Shown: positions 41,270 through 50,237, counted from the first letter of the stretch. The stretch: DNA of 64,000 nucleotides from an uncultured Candidatus Melainabacteria bacterium (GCA_932182025.1 CAKNXK010000013.1:20274-84273), one strand, 5' to 3'. Notes: generated by a model from the letters alone, not told the origin. Numbers and translations: made by a program.

Positions 41270-43429
41270 TTATGCTCCAAGAGCAGCTTCATAAAATTTA
41301 GCAAAAAGATCCATTACTGTTTTAAAATCTACTGTTATTTGGAACGTAGTTTTTTTGTAAGCTTCTGCAAATACCAAGCCTAAATTACCACCCTCATTTC
41401 GCTGTGCGCAAGCAGTGTCTTCTTTATACCATTTTTTTATACCATAGTTATATTGTTCGCCATCATAAATATAACTTGGAAAATTATTTGATTTTTTACC
41501 AGCCCAGTTATTTGGTGCTCCATCAAATGCCATATTATAAAGAGCTTTAACTTTATTAGCAGCTATTTCTAATGCTTCTGAGTCATAATTTCCAGTTGCA
41601 GCACAAGCAGATTTCATCGTATCAACAAAACCAGAGAAATTATTTTTAGCTGTTGCGATAGCTGTTAACCAATCGTATTTTTTATCAGCTGTAAATCCAT
41701 CATTATTATCACACTCTAAAGTACCTAAAAGATTCAATCTGCCATTAGATGAGTATAAGAATTGCATATTAGCGCTAATCTGGCTGTTGCCGTTTACTTT
41801 TGCTCCTTCAGTTGAGTCATTGTAATACACAGCATAGCCACTGAATGAATAATTATTATTGTTTACAGAGCTCCAATCAATCGTTTTTGATGGAGTTTTT
41901 GCTGTTTCCTCTTCTACAACTTTATTATTAATTTCTGCAATCAAACCAAACAATGTTTTCATTTTAGTCGCTAACTGGATAGTATCTTCAAATGCCTCTA
42001 TAGCAGTTTTGTGATCTGAACCAAATACTTTTACTACAGCTGCTGAATAGTCACCGCCCATTGCTTTTGCTGCATCACAGTATTTAATAGCTTTTTCTTT
42101 TGCTTTTTCCAAATCTGAACTATTACGCTCAAAATCTTTTTGTAAACTATCAAGCGCACCGGTACCGCCAGCAGCACCATTAATCATGCTTGTAACTTCT
42201 TCAACTACAGCTGCTTGTACTTTTGCCCAATCAACAGCACCATTTGTCATTAAGCTTTCATCACCGGAATTAATTCGTTCAATAATTCCTTGAAGAAGAG
42301 ATGCATAGTCTTTTGATGTTTTATAGTTATTCAAAAACAAATCTGCATTATCACTAAGAGCTGTTTTTACAGCAGTCTTGAACTCGTCTGAAATATTATC
42401 ACGATATTTTTTGTAAACATTTATAGTATTATCTAAGGTTTTGTACTCTTTAGAATTTTTAAATGCATTCTTAATTTCATCAAGCTTACTAACTAATGTA
42501 TCAAATAAAGATTTACCAGCTGCTGCTGTGATATTAGATGTTTCAAGATAGCTTTCAATAAATTTATTTAATACTTCATCAAATTCTTTTTCATATCCAG
42601 TAAATCTTGATTTTTCTTCTGATAATTTATCTGAAATCTTTTTAAAAATAACAGCATTTTGAGCATCATTCAATTTTGTATTGTCATAGCCGTAATTACT
42701 TACATTAATTGTACCGCAATCACCAAGACCTGCAGTTTTCAAATAGCTGTTGATCAAATTCTTAATTTTTGATTCTATATCAGCTGCACCAAGTTGTTTT
42801 ACTTGGTCATTATCACCAACTTTTAATAACTCTGCTTGAATATAATTATTAACAATTGTTGTCAAAGTCTTATCATTAGCAATATCATAGTTAATGCCTG
42901 CTCCATTAATCAAGCTTTTTACTGCAGCTGATGATGTATACTGATCTGCTAATACTTCTGCAGTTGCCTTATTATAAGCAGCAGGTAATGCTTCATTTAA
43001 TAATTCTTCTAAAGACTTACCACATGACTCATTGTAATTTTCTACAACACCGATTAATGCTGATGCCATTTTGCCTGTCCAAGAAGCAATAAATTCAGTT
43101 TTTACAATCCCATTTGGAGTATTTTCTGAAATAAGTTGTTCAAGCTTTTCGTAGTTACTAATAGTTGCTTCCATTTTTTCCAACTCAGTACCATCAAGCT
43201 TATTGTTGTTTACATTTGAGTCAATGCTTGCCCAAAATCTATTGAATACATCAGCAGAAATATCCTTGATGCTTACGCCGCACCAATTTTCGAAATCAGA
43301 ACCACTTAGGTATTCACGCATTTCACCTTTAGTAATTTCATTGTTCTTATTTATATCTGCTTTTTCTTTCCAATCATCCTGTTTAGCTAAAAACAAATAA
43401 ATAGATGATGATGAAATCTTCTCTGACAT
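41270..43429 (-). CDS. EF-hand-containing hypothetical protein
   Basis: 719 residues from the ATG at 43429, chosen for TTAGGAG upstream; the longer frame adds 12 codons. No signal peptide. Residues 25-36 (DINKNNEITKGE) fit a canonical EF-hand calcium loop; residues 70-82 (DSNVNNNKLDGTE) form a second loop one residue longer. The central ~450 residues are acidic alpha-helices rich in Asn, Ser and Lys. A C-terminal domain (about 520-719) starts near IDWSSVNNNNYSFSG. A broken relative of this C-terminal domain lies divergently at 43781-44143. Function unknown; style resembles the 1267-residue protein and suggests a secreted or surface-associated role. Confidence 0.78.
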   Translation of the reverse strand: MSEKISSSSIYLFLAKQDDWKEKADINKNNEITKGEMREYLSGSDFENWCGVSIKDISADVFNRFWASIDSNVNNNKLDGTELEKMEATISNYEKLEQLISENTPNGIVKTEFIASWTGKMASALIGVVENYNESCGKSLEELLNEALPAAYNKATAEVLADQYTSSAAVKSLINGAGINYDIANDKTLTTIVNNYIQAELLKVGDNDQVKQLGAADIESKIKNLINSYLKTAGLGDCGTINVSNYGYDNTKLNDAQNAVIFKKISDKLSEEKSRFTGYEKEFDEVLNKFIESYLETSNITAAAGKSLFDTLVSKLDEIKNAFKNSKEYKTLDNTINVYKKYRDNISDEFKTAVKTALSDNADLFLNNYKTSKDYASLLQGIIERINSGDESLMTNGAVDWAKVQAAVVEEVTSMINGAAGGTGALDSLQKDFERNSSDLEKAKEKAIKYCDAAKAMGGDYSAAVVKVFGSDHKTAIEAFEDTIQLATKMKTLFGLIAEINNKVVEEETAKTPSKTIDWSSVNNNNYSFSGYAVYYNDSTEGAKVNGNSQISANMQFLYSSNGRLNLLGTLECDNNDGFTADKKYDWLTAIATAKNNFSGFVDTMKSACAATGNYDSEALEIAANKVKALYNMAFDGAPNNWAGKKSNNFPSYIYDGEQYNYGIKKWYKEDTACAQRNEGGNLGLVFAEAYKKTTFQITVDFKTVMDLFAKFYEAALGA

Positions 43430-43588
43430 AGCATTACTCCTAAGTTTTAAGTTCCCTTTTTTCAATTTTTACAACTCAATACATATTGTGTTGTGTATTA
43501 TTATTTACGGCAATATAACGCAAGAACTTTAGGGATAATTTAAAAATTGTTACAAAATTTAACATATACTAACTGAATTACTTCACAT

Positions 43589-43646
43589 TCATTCGCAAAG
43601 ACATGACATAATAGCGACTAAGCCACGTCATTGCGAGTATTCATGA
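43589..43646. repeat. Palindromic intergenic element
   Basis: Imperfect inverted repeat: TCGCAA (43593-43598) and TGAC (43604-43607) on the left, GTCA (43627-43630), TTGCGA (43631-43636) and a CATGA on the right, around a 19-nt loop. The CGTCATTGCGAG core resembles short dispersed palindromes common in bacteria. Only this copy is in the window. Confidence 0.5.
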
Positions 43647-43667
43647 GACAAGTCAATCAAAATAACC

Positions 43668-43755
43668 AACCAGTGTGAACCAATTTGTAGTTTGTTCAAA
43701 AGGCAGATTTGTAACCACACTAAAAACTTGTATGCATGCTGAATATCCGCCGTCT
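43668..43755 (+). repeat. 88-nt structured element, copy 3
   Basis: Starts AACCAGTGTGAACC and ends CGCCGTCT. The stem GGCAGAT / ATCCGCC has six pairs and one A-C mismatch; two of its pairs (A-T and T-A) differ from both other copies but still pair. It ends 26 bp before the homologous part of the pseudogene. Confidence 0.8.
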
Positions 43756-43780
43756 CTTATTAAAAAACACAACACAAAAT

Positions 43781-44143
43781 ATGTATTATGTTGTAGATAA
43801 TTCATCAACAACAGTAGCAGAAACAAATATTAATTGGACTTCATTCAATGAGGATGGTAAATCTACTTGGAACTATGTATTATTTAATAATGGCGTATTA
43901 AACAATGATGCACAAGCAAGGAATCTTTCATTAAAATTCATATATGAAAACGGAGGCGCAACCGGAAGACTTTCTCTACTTAACAATACTTGGGGAGCAG
44001 GATATATTAAAGGTGATTGGCTAGATTGCGTAAAACAAGCTCAATCAAATATGAATAATTTTGTGGACTTTTTAAGTAGTATAAAAAAAAGAGTCGGTGT
44101 TTTCATCTCCGACTCTTTTTTTATAAATCCACTAAAAGATTGA
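43781..44143 (+). pseudogene. Truncated paralogue of the C-terminal domain of the 719-residue EF-hand protein
   Basis: From MYYVVDNSSTTVAETNINW onward the translation parallels the C-terminal domain of the protein at 41270-43429: INWTSFN vs IDWSSVN, GRLSLLNN vs GRLNLLGT, DWLDCVKQAQSNMNNFVDF vs DWLTAIATAKNNFSGFVDT. Only ~95 residues are homologous. The frame then runs through a terminator hairpin (KKRVGVFISDS), so the native 3' end is missing, as is everything upstream. There is no ribosome binding site. The frame can be extended back to 43736 but that part is repeat element. It is best read as a remnant. Confidence 0.75.
44084..44122 (+). terminator. Terminator inside the 3' end of the pseudogene frame
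   Basis: Stem A7-GAGTCGG / CCGACTC-T7 with an 11-nt loop. Convincing terminator, which is why the open frame across it is unlikely to be coding. Confidence 0.88.
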
Positions 44144-44177
44144 TGAAAAAGTTTACAAAAAAAGTTATTCTTAATTT

Positions 44178-44411
44178 GTGAATATGAAAGACCAATTAAA
44201 AAAGCGCATTGCGCAAACAGAATTACAAATTAAGAAGTTAAACACACATACATCTACCTCGGAGATTTGCGAAGATTTGTATAATTCTCTAATTCTTCAA
44301 AAAGCTGTTTTAAAAAAACAACTTGAAGAATTAGACAAAAATCCTTTGCTTGAAAAAATTAAAAAAATGGTCCCTCGTAAAGAAAAGTTAATTTGTGATT
44401 ATTTTTCGTAA
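44178..44411 (+). CDS. Small coiled-coil hypothetical protein
   Basis: 77 residues from GTG at 44178, or 75 from the ATG at 44184. Highly charged, Lys/Leu/Glu-rich helix (LKKRIAQTELQIKKLN; LQKAVLKKQLEEL), so a short coiled coil. No ribosome binding site of note. It precedes the transketolase-half gene on the same strand by 33 bp, but an extended -10 (TGATATAAT) in the gap gives the latter its own promoter. It is too small to be the missing transketolase N-terminal subunit. Confidence 0.55.
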   Translation: MNMKDQLKKRIAQTELQIKKLNTHTSTSEICEDLYNSLILQKAVLKKQLEELDKNPLLEKIKKMVPRKEKLICDYFS

Positions 44412-44444
44412 TTTATGATATAATATTCTATCAGAGGGGGTATT

Positions 44445-45389
44445 ATGCTCACAGTAGATTACAGTACAAAAAAATCAATCAGAGAAGCTTTTGGTAAAGA
44501 ATTAGTTGCATTAGGCGCGAAGCATCCAAATATGGTAGTTTTAGATGCTGATGTTTCTTGTTCTACTCAAACAAAACAATTTGCACAAGCATATCCTGAT
44601 AGATTCTTTAATACAGGTATTGCAGAACAAAATATGATTGCAACAGCTGCCGGACTTGCTCTTACAGGAAAAATTCCTTTCGCAGCTACTTTTGCAGTGT
44701 TTGCAACAGGCAGAACTTATGACCAAATAAGAACTTCTGTTTGCTATCAAAAAGCTAATGTTAAAATAATCGGCACCCATGGCGGTATCACTGTTGGAGA
44801 AGATGGTGCAACACACCAAGCATTAGAAGATGTCTCTCTTATGCGCGGTTTGCCTTGCATGACAGTGATTGTACCTGCTGATTGCAACGAATGCGCTCAA
44901 GCATTAGAGTTTGCAGCAGAGCATGAAGGCCCTGTTTATGTAAGAATTGCAAGAAATAGCCTTCCTGATATATATCCTGCTGATTATAAATTCAACCCTT
45001 ATAAAGCAGCTGTTCTAAAAGAAGGGGCTGATTTAACAATAATATCTAACGGTGATGTTTTAGCAGAAGCATTCAAGGCTGCTGAAATACTTGAGACAAA
45101 AGGGGTTAACGCTGAGGTTATAAGCGCTCCTGTTATCAAGCCTTTTGATAAAGAAACCATTATAAGCAGTATTAAGAAAACAGGCTTTGCCGTAACTGTT
45201 GAAAATCATTCAATCAATGGCGGACTTGGTTCTACAGTGTGTGAAGCTCTTGCAGAGAATTACCCTGCACGAGTATTAAGAATAGGTATGAATGATGAAT
45301 TTGGTCAAAGCGGAGCTCCAAGCGAGTTATTAAAACACTATGGTTTAGACGCTGAAAGCATTGCAAATAAAATTTTGGGAGTATTATGA
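44445..45389 (+). CDS. Transketolase C-terminal subunit
   Basis: 314 residues covering only the pyrimidine-binding and C-terminal domains: NTGIAEQNMIATAAGLAL (with the catalytic Glu that activates thiamine diphosphate), HGGITVGEDGATHQALEDV and the C-terminal NHSINGGLGSTVCEALAE. In split transketolases the N-terminal PP-binding half is a separate gene, usually directly upstream; it is not in this window. GAGGGGG precedes the ATG. It overlaps ftsE by 4 bp (ATGA). It may pair with a remote N-terminal half, or act in a DXS-like or sugar-specific reaction. Confidence 0.88.
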   Translation: MLTVDYSTKKSIREAFGKELVALGAKHPNMVVLDADVSCSTQTKQFAQAYPDRFFNTGIAEQNMIATAAGLALTGKIPFAATFAVFATGRTYDQIRTSVCYQKANVKIIGTHGGITVGEDGATHQALEDVSLMRGLPCMTVIVPADCNECAQALEFAAEHEGPVYVRIARNSLPDIYPADYKFNPYKAAVLKEGADLTIISNGDVLAEAFKAAEILETKGVNAEVISAPVIKPFDKETIISSIKKTGFAVTVENHSINGGLGSTVCEALAENYPARVLRIGMNDEFGQSGAPSELLKHYGLDAESIANKILGVL

Positions 45390-46063
45390 TTCAATTAAGA
45401 TCAGTAACTAAAAAGTATAAAAATAATTATGCATTAAAGAATATTAATCTTGATATTCTTAAAGGGGAGTTCGTATTTATTACAGGAGCTTCCGGAGCAG
45501 GAAAATCAACTTTGATGAAAATGCTTTACAACGAAGAAACTCCTACCACAGGAACAGTTTTAATCGGAGGAATTAATATTGCTAACCTTCCTTCAGACAA
45601 GGTTCCTAACCTTAGAAGATGTATGGGTATTGTGTTTCAGGATTATAAACTTCTTCAAAACCAAACAGTCTATGATAACATTTCTTATGTAATCAGAACT
45701 TTGGGCATTAGTTCTTCTGAAATAAAAAACAGAGTTATGGGTGCTTTAAAGGTTGTTGGTCTTGTTGATAAAGCAAACGCAAAACCTTCCGAATTATCCG
45801 GTGGTGAACAGCAAAGGGTAAGTATTGCAAGAGCATTGGTAAATGGACCTCCATTATTGATTGCAGATGAACCTACAGGCAACCTTGACCCTAAAAACTC
45901 TTTGGAAGTTATGCAAATTCTTGAACAAATTAATCAAAGAGGTATTACAGTTATTGTATCTACGCACGATTATACATTAGTAGATAGATTTAGAAAAAGA
46001 GTTTTAACCCTTGAAAAAGGTGAAATTATAAGAGATATTCAGGCAGGTACTTATGGACAATAA
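45386..46063 (+). CDS. ftsE: Cell division ATP-binding protein FtsE
   Basis: 225 residues, an ABC ATPase. Walker A GASGAGKST (about 35-43), Q-loop in VFQDYKLLQNQTV, signature LSGGEQQR, Walker B LLIADEPTGNLD, switch His in VSTHDYTLVD. With FtsX it forms the division complex that activates peptidoglycan hydrolases rather than moving a substrate. It overlaps ftsX by 11 bp. Confidence 0.95.
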   Translation: MIQLRSVTKKYKNNYALKNINLDILKGEFVFITGASGAGKSTLMKMLYNEETPTTGTVLIGGINIANLPSDKVPNLRRCMGIVFQDYKLLQNQTVYDNISYVIRTLGISSSEIKNRVMGALKVVGLVDKANAKPSELSGGEQQRVSIARALVNGPPLLIADEPTGNLDPKNSLEVMQILEQINQRGITVIVSTHDYTLVDRFRKRVLTLEKGEIIRDIQAGTYGQ

Positions 46064-46964
46064 TAGCAGACAGCAACTTAAAAAGCAGGTAAAAAAGCAT
46101 ATTCCTAAGGACTGGCTTTGTGATTTAAGAATAGCTTACAGAATAGTAATGGAAGCTGTTAACGATATCAAAAGAACAGGGATAATCAATCTTGTTATTA
46201 TTACTACAATGGCAGCAATTTTAACAATGTTCGGTATCTTGTTTAGATTTACATTATCACTATCGAGTTTTGCACATGAATTAGGCAGTGTACTTGAGAT
46301 TTCGGTATATTTGAAAAGTAATGCACAGGTTTCTGTTGTTAAAGACAGGGTAAAAGAAATCAAGCACGTAACTAATGTAAAACTAATTCCTAAAGATGAG
46401 TCTTGGAAAGGGCTTAAAGATGAATTAGGATTGCAAAATATCGCAAATCCTCTGCCTGACACATTGAGAGTACGTGTTGATAAACCTCAGAATATTACAG
46501 AGGTATTCAATGAAATCAAACCTATTTCAGGGGTTGAAGATATGGGTTATGCAAAGGAACTTGCAAAGAAAATTCAGTTCTTAACACATGTTGTTAATAC
46601 TACCATGATTTTCGTAATCCTTATTTCTGCTGCTTTGACAATTACAATTATTAACAACACAATTCAACTTGTAATCCAGTCAAGAAAAGAAGAAATTGAA
46701 ATTATGAGATTAATGGGTGTTTCAAACTGGTATATTAAAACTCCGTTAATTATGCAAGGTGCGTTTTACGGGTTTATATCTTCCATAATTGCAGTTCTTC
46801 CTCTAAATTGGGTTCAAGGTGGTTTAGCCAGTATGCATAAGTTCTTTTTAGTTCCAATGCCTGCTTATGCTCAAAATATAGTTATTATTACTTTATTATT
46901 AATAGGAACAGCATTTGGAGCAGGCGGAAGTTTCTTATCTATAAAGAAACACTTACAAGTATAG
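46053..46964 (+). CDS. ftsX: Cell division protein FtsX
   Basis: 303 residues with four membrane segments. A cytoplasmic N-terminus, TM1 (NLVIITTMAAILTMFGIL), a ~110-residue extracytoplasmic domain, then three C-terminal TMs with the coupling region VIQSRKEEIEIMRLMGVSNWYIKTP. Partner of FtsE at the septum. It is followed after 18 bp by an HDOD gene. Confidence 0.94.
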   Translation: MDNNSRQQLKKQVKKHIPKDWLCDLRIAYRIVMEAVNDIKRTGIINLVIITTMAAILTMFGILFRFTLSLSSFAHELGSVLEISVYLKSNAQVSVVKDRVKEIKHVTNVKLIPKDESWKGLKDELGLQNIANPLPDTLRVRVDKPQNITEVFNEIKPISGVEDMGYAKELAKKIQFLTHVVNTTMIFVILISAALTITIINNTIQLVIQSRKEEIEIMRLMGVSNWYIKTPLIMQGAFYGFISSIIAVLPLNWVQGGLASMHKFFLVPMPAYAQNIVIITLLLIGTAFGAGGSFLSIKKHLQV

Positions 46965-46982
46965 TATGAAGGGATTTAATAA

Positions 46983-47780
46983 ATGGATAAAACAATTGAA
47001 TTAGTAAACGCAATTAAAGATATACAGGCAATGCCTACTGTAATTGTAAAAGTTTTAAACTTAATGAAAAAACCAACAGTAAGCATGAAGGAACTCAGTG
47101 ATATAGTTATGTACGACCAATCACTTACAATCAAGCTTCTTGCTCTTGTAAACTCTGCTTATTATGGTTTTTCACAACAAATAAGTTCTTTAAACATTGC
47201 ACTTTCACTTTTAGGAATGGTTAAGGTTAAGAACATTATTGTTGCGGTAGCTATGAAACCAATGATGTCAAATGCATCGGATAAAGAACTTTGGAAACAC
47301 GCAATCAGAGTTGCTGCAGGATGTGAGTACCTTGCAAAACTTACTAAAATTATGGATGCGGACGAAGCTTTTATTGCAGGTTTTATTCATGATGTAGGTA
47401 AAATTGTACTTCAAATGACAGATGCAAAATTATACTCAAAAGTTGTTAGTGCAACAGGTGCGGGTATTGATGTACTGGAAGCGGAAAGAAAATATTTTGA
47501 TTCAGACCACGTAAAAACAGGTTCATTACTGGCTAAAAGATGGCAGCTTCCAATTCTGTTAGCAAATATTATTTCTTACCACCATAATCCTGCATTGTCT
47601 TCAATTCCTGTTCCTTGTAATTTAGTTTGCTGCGTAGACAAACTTATGCAAGAAACTCTAAACCCTAGTTTATTAGACAAAGATTTCTTAAAAACTATGG
47701 GTATTGATATGGAAGATGTTGAAGAATTAAGACAGGCTATCTGGCAAAAAGCAGACTTGATGATTTCTGAATTAGCTTAG
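46983..47780 (+). CDS. HDOD domain signalling protein
   Basis: 265 residues. Most of the protein is an HDOD domain: IQAMPTVIVKVLNLMKKPTV, DIVMYDQSLTIKLLALVNSA, then the degenerate HD-like AFIAGFIHDVGKIVLQ and ISYHHNP. HDOD proteins are linked to c-di-GMP/two-component signalling, usually without phosphodiesterase activity, although an HD-like HDVGK is kept here. It starts the signalling block and is 10 bp ahead of the pseudo-receiver gene. Confidence 0.88.
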   Translation: MDKTIELVNAIKDIQAMPTVIVKVLNLMKKPTVSMKELSDIVMYDQSLTIKLLALVNSAYYGFSQQISSLNIALSLLGMVKVKNIIVAVAMKPMMSNASDKELWKHAIRVAAGCEYLAKLTKIMDADEAFIAGFIHDVGKIVLQMTDAKLYSKVVSATGAGIDVLEAERKYFDSDHVKTGSLLAKRWQLPILLANIISYHHNPALSSIPVPCNLVCCVDKLMQETLNPSLLDKDFLKTMGIDMEDVEELRQAIWQKADLMISELA

Positions 47781-47790
47781 GATTGGATTT

Positions 47791-48981
47791 ATGGCAGGAA
47801 AAATAGTTCTAATCTCTGATGACTCTGACTTTTTTGAATATATTAGACAAAAACTTGAATCAAGAAAGAGTGATGAATTATTTACGTTTTCGTTTGACAA
47901 TGTTCCAGAAAAGCTTCAATTAATTGATTCTTCTGTTTTAATTGTAAACAGCGAAAATGCAGAGGATAAAACGTTAGATTTGTTAAAACTATTACGAGGA
48001 ACTCCCGTAATAGTTTTTGCATACAACGAAGATGAAGTTTTTAGGAGAAAATGCTATAGAGCGGGAATGTTTGATTTTATGACAATTCTAACTCCTGATG
48101 CAGAATTTCGAGCAAGAATTATTCCTGCGTTAACTGTTTCATCCATTTTAGAAAAGAATAAGCAATACAGAGAAATTCTTGTTAATGATAACTACATTAC
48201 ACAGAACAATGAAGTATTCTTAAATTACAATTACATTCTTGATAAAGAGCTTGATGAAATCAATAGCGGGAAAAAGAGAGCAATATTTGCGGCAATTGCT
48301 CCAAACGACAAAACAAAATTTCTGCTTACGGCTAATATGATTGAAACTGTTATATTGAATAATATTAGAAGAAATGATATTTTAATGAGTTATGCTCCAA
48401 ATAAGTATTTTTTACTAATGTATGATTCAAGTCTTAAATCAGCCGAAGCATTGTGGGAAAAAATTAGCATAAATCTGCCGCAAAAAATATATGCAGGATT
48501 TGTTAATATTTCGAACCAAAAACGCCAGCAACTAATAAATGAAGCTCTTAACAAACTGCATAGTGCAATTAACAATGACAAAAATATTCCAATAAATAAT
48601 ACTATAAACGGGATTGAATCATATACAAATTTCAAGTTATTCAGACAAAAGTTTAGCAAAAAATTTGAACAAATAATTACACCTGTTTTTTATCAAATTC
48701 AACAGAAGTATTCAGGAAAATTTGCGGGAATATCTTTACAGCAGGAAGTTTCAGAAGGATTAGGAATTTTTTATATAAAAGATAAAACTTCTTCCTGCAG
48801 CTTCAGAATTACCTGTCCCGGGTACTCAAAAATCAATATTGATATAACTTTTCAAAGAAATTCATCCAATATAGATGCCAAAAGAATTACTTTAGATCCT
48901 GATGAATTTGAAGCAGGTATGCTTGAGGATTTATTAGAACAATTTATTTTAGAATACAAAAGGGAAACAGACTATGACTAA
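47791..48981 (+). CDS. Pseudo-receiver protein with degenerate GGDEF-like domain
   Basis: 396 residues. Residues 1-115 resemble a receiver domain (KIVLISDDSDFFEYIRQ), but the phospho-acceptor position reads N53 in VLIVNSEN and the conserved Lys is missing, so it is probably not phosphorylated. Residues ~150-270 look like a GGDEF fold (NIRRNDILMSYAPNKYFLLM) with APNKY in place of GGDEF, so no cyclase activity is expected. The C-terminal ~120 residues are unassigned. It may be a ligand-binding or protein-protein signalling element. It overlaps the isochorismatase-like gene by 8 bp. Confidence 0.7.
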   Translation: MAGKIVLISDDSDFFEYIRQKLESRKSDELFTFSFDNVPEKLQLIDSSVLIVNSENAEDKTLDLLKLLRGTPVIVFAYNEDEVFRRKCYRAGMFDFMTILTPDAEFRARIIPALTVSSILEKNKQYREILVNDNYITQNNEVFLNYNYILDKELDEINSGKKRAIFAAIAPNDKTKFLLTANMIETVILNNIRRNDILMSYAPNKYFLLMYDSSLKSAEALWEKISINLPQKIYAGFVNISNQKRQQLINEALNKLHSAINNDKNIPINNTINGIESYTNFKLFRQKFSKKFEQIITPVFYQIQQKYSGKFAGISLQQEVSEGLGIFYIKDKTSSCSFRITCPGYSKINIDITFQRNSSNIDAKRITLDPDEFEAGMLEDLLEQFILEYKRETDYD

Positions 48982-49486
48982 CGCCTTACTTATTATTGAT
49001 GTTCAAGAGAAATTATTGAATGCCATTTTTAACCCTGAGATAGTAAAAAAGAATGCGGAGATTATGGCAAAATCGGCTGAGATATTGGAATTACCTATTT
49101 TTATTACGGAACAATATCCAAAAGGGCTTGGGTCAACTGTAATTCCAGTAAATGGAAAAGTTTACGAAAAGACTTCTTTTAATGCTGTTGAAGATAAAAA
49201 CTTATTGCAAGAACTTAGGGATAGCGGATGTAAACAAGTTATTGTTTTTGGTATTGAAACACATATTTGTGTACATCAAACAGTTGCCGGTTTAATTGAG
49301 AACGGTTTTGAAGTAACAGTTATCTCTGATGCTTGCGGAAGCAGATTTGAAGAACATTATAAAGCAGGATTAGATTGCATGAAACATAACGGAGCTCAAA
49401 TAAAACCTGCTGAAATGGTTCTATTTGAGCTGTTAAAAAGTGCAAAACACCCTAAATTTAAAGAAATCCAAAGCTTAATTAAATAG
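48974..49486 (+). CDS. Isochorismatase-family hydrolase
   Basis: 170 residues. The cysteine-hydrolase triad is visible: D9 (LLIIDVQEKL), K66 (YEKTSFNAV) and C99 (GIETHICVHQT). TEQYPKGLGSTV and the SR after DACG make it most like the ISOC1/2-type subgroup rather than nicotinamidases, whose metal-binding residues are lacking. The substrate is unknown. It overlaps the upstream gene by 8 bp and the convergent GT2 by 12 bp. Confidence 0.87.
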   Translation: MTNALLIIDVQEKLLNAIFNPEIVKKNAEIMAKSAEILELPIFITEQYPKGLGSTVIPVNGKVYEKTSFNAVEDKNLLQELRDSGCKQVIVFGIETHICVHQTVAGLIENGFEVTVISDACGSRFEEHYKAGLDCMKHNGAQIKPAEMVLFELLKSAKHPKFKEIQSLIK

Positions 49487-50158
49487 TCTGAATTTAATAA
49501 GAGCAAAAATTGCCTGAACGCCGTCTTTCCATCCTATTTTTTTGCCTTCATCATTTGTACGTGCATTATAAGATATTGGGAGCTCGTGAAATCTAACTTT
49601 TTTCTTAAGAACTTTTGCTGTGATTTCAGGTTCAAAATCAAAACGATTAGACTTGATTTCAACATCTTTAATAACCTCTGATTTAAACGCTTTATAGCAA
49701 GTTTCCATATCAGTAAGTTTTGTACCAAAAAGGATTTGAGTCATAAGTGTCAGGGTTTTATTAGCAACAAAACTAAGGAACAAGAAATTACCTTTGTTGC
49801 GTTTATCAGCAAATCTTGAGCCGTAAACAACATCTGCTTCGTCATTTTTAATATGTTCAACAAGTGGAACATAGTCTTCTGGATTATATTCCAAATCAGC
49901 ATCCTGAATAATTATAATATCACCGGTAGCTTCTTTTAGTCCGGTTCTTAAAGCCGCGCCTTTACCCTGATTTTTTTCATGATAAAGAATCTTATGAGGA
50001 ATTTGAGCGTACAATTCCTTTGTTCCATCCGTTGAATAGTCATCTATAAGTATAATTTCTTTTTCTAAACCGAAATTAACCGCTTCAACACGTTTTAAAA
50101 GTTCCAATAAAGAATCTTTTTCATTATAAACAGGTATTAAAACTGAAATCTTTTCCAT
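49475..50158 (-). CDS. Polyprenyl-phosphate glycosyltransferase (GT2, Dpm1-like)
   Basis: 227 residues from the ATG at 50158 (GGGGAGAGG upstream); a 10-codon longer frame is rejected. ISVLIPVYNEKDSLLELLKR, ILIDDYSTDGTKEL, KNQGKGAALRTGLKEATGD, and the DxD in IIQDADLEYNPEDY mark the dolichyl/undecaprenyl-phosphate sugar synthase group. Its lipid-linked sugar would be a donor for GT-C enzymes such as those at 16627-18051 and 60696-62198. No C-terminal membrane anchor is seen. Confidence 0.88.
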   Translation of the reverse strand: MEKISVLIPVYNEKDSLLELLKRVEAVNFGLEKEIILIDDYSTDGTKELYAQIPHKILYHEKNQGKGAALRTGLKEATGDIIIIQDADLEYNPEDYVPLVEHIKNDEADVVYGSRFADKRNKGNFLFLSFVANKTLTLMTQILFGTKLTDMETCYKAFKSEVIKDVEIKSNRFDFEPEITAKVLKKKVRFHELPISYNARTNDEGKKIGWKDGVQAIFALIKFRLFN

Positions 50159-50237
50159 TTCCTCTCCCCAAACTGTTGCCGTTTTCACCGTTTTGTTATA
50201 TTATATAATAAAACATTAAATTTGTAGAGAGGGTTTA

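Noticed and set aside
43736..43780. Upstream extension of the pseudogene frame
   Set aside because: The first ATG lies inside the 88-nt element; homology to the EF-hand protein only begins after 43781.
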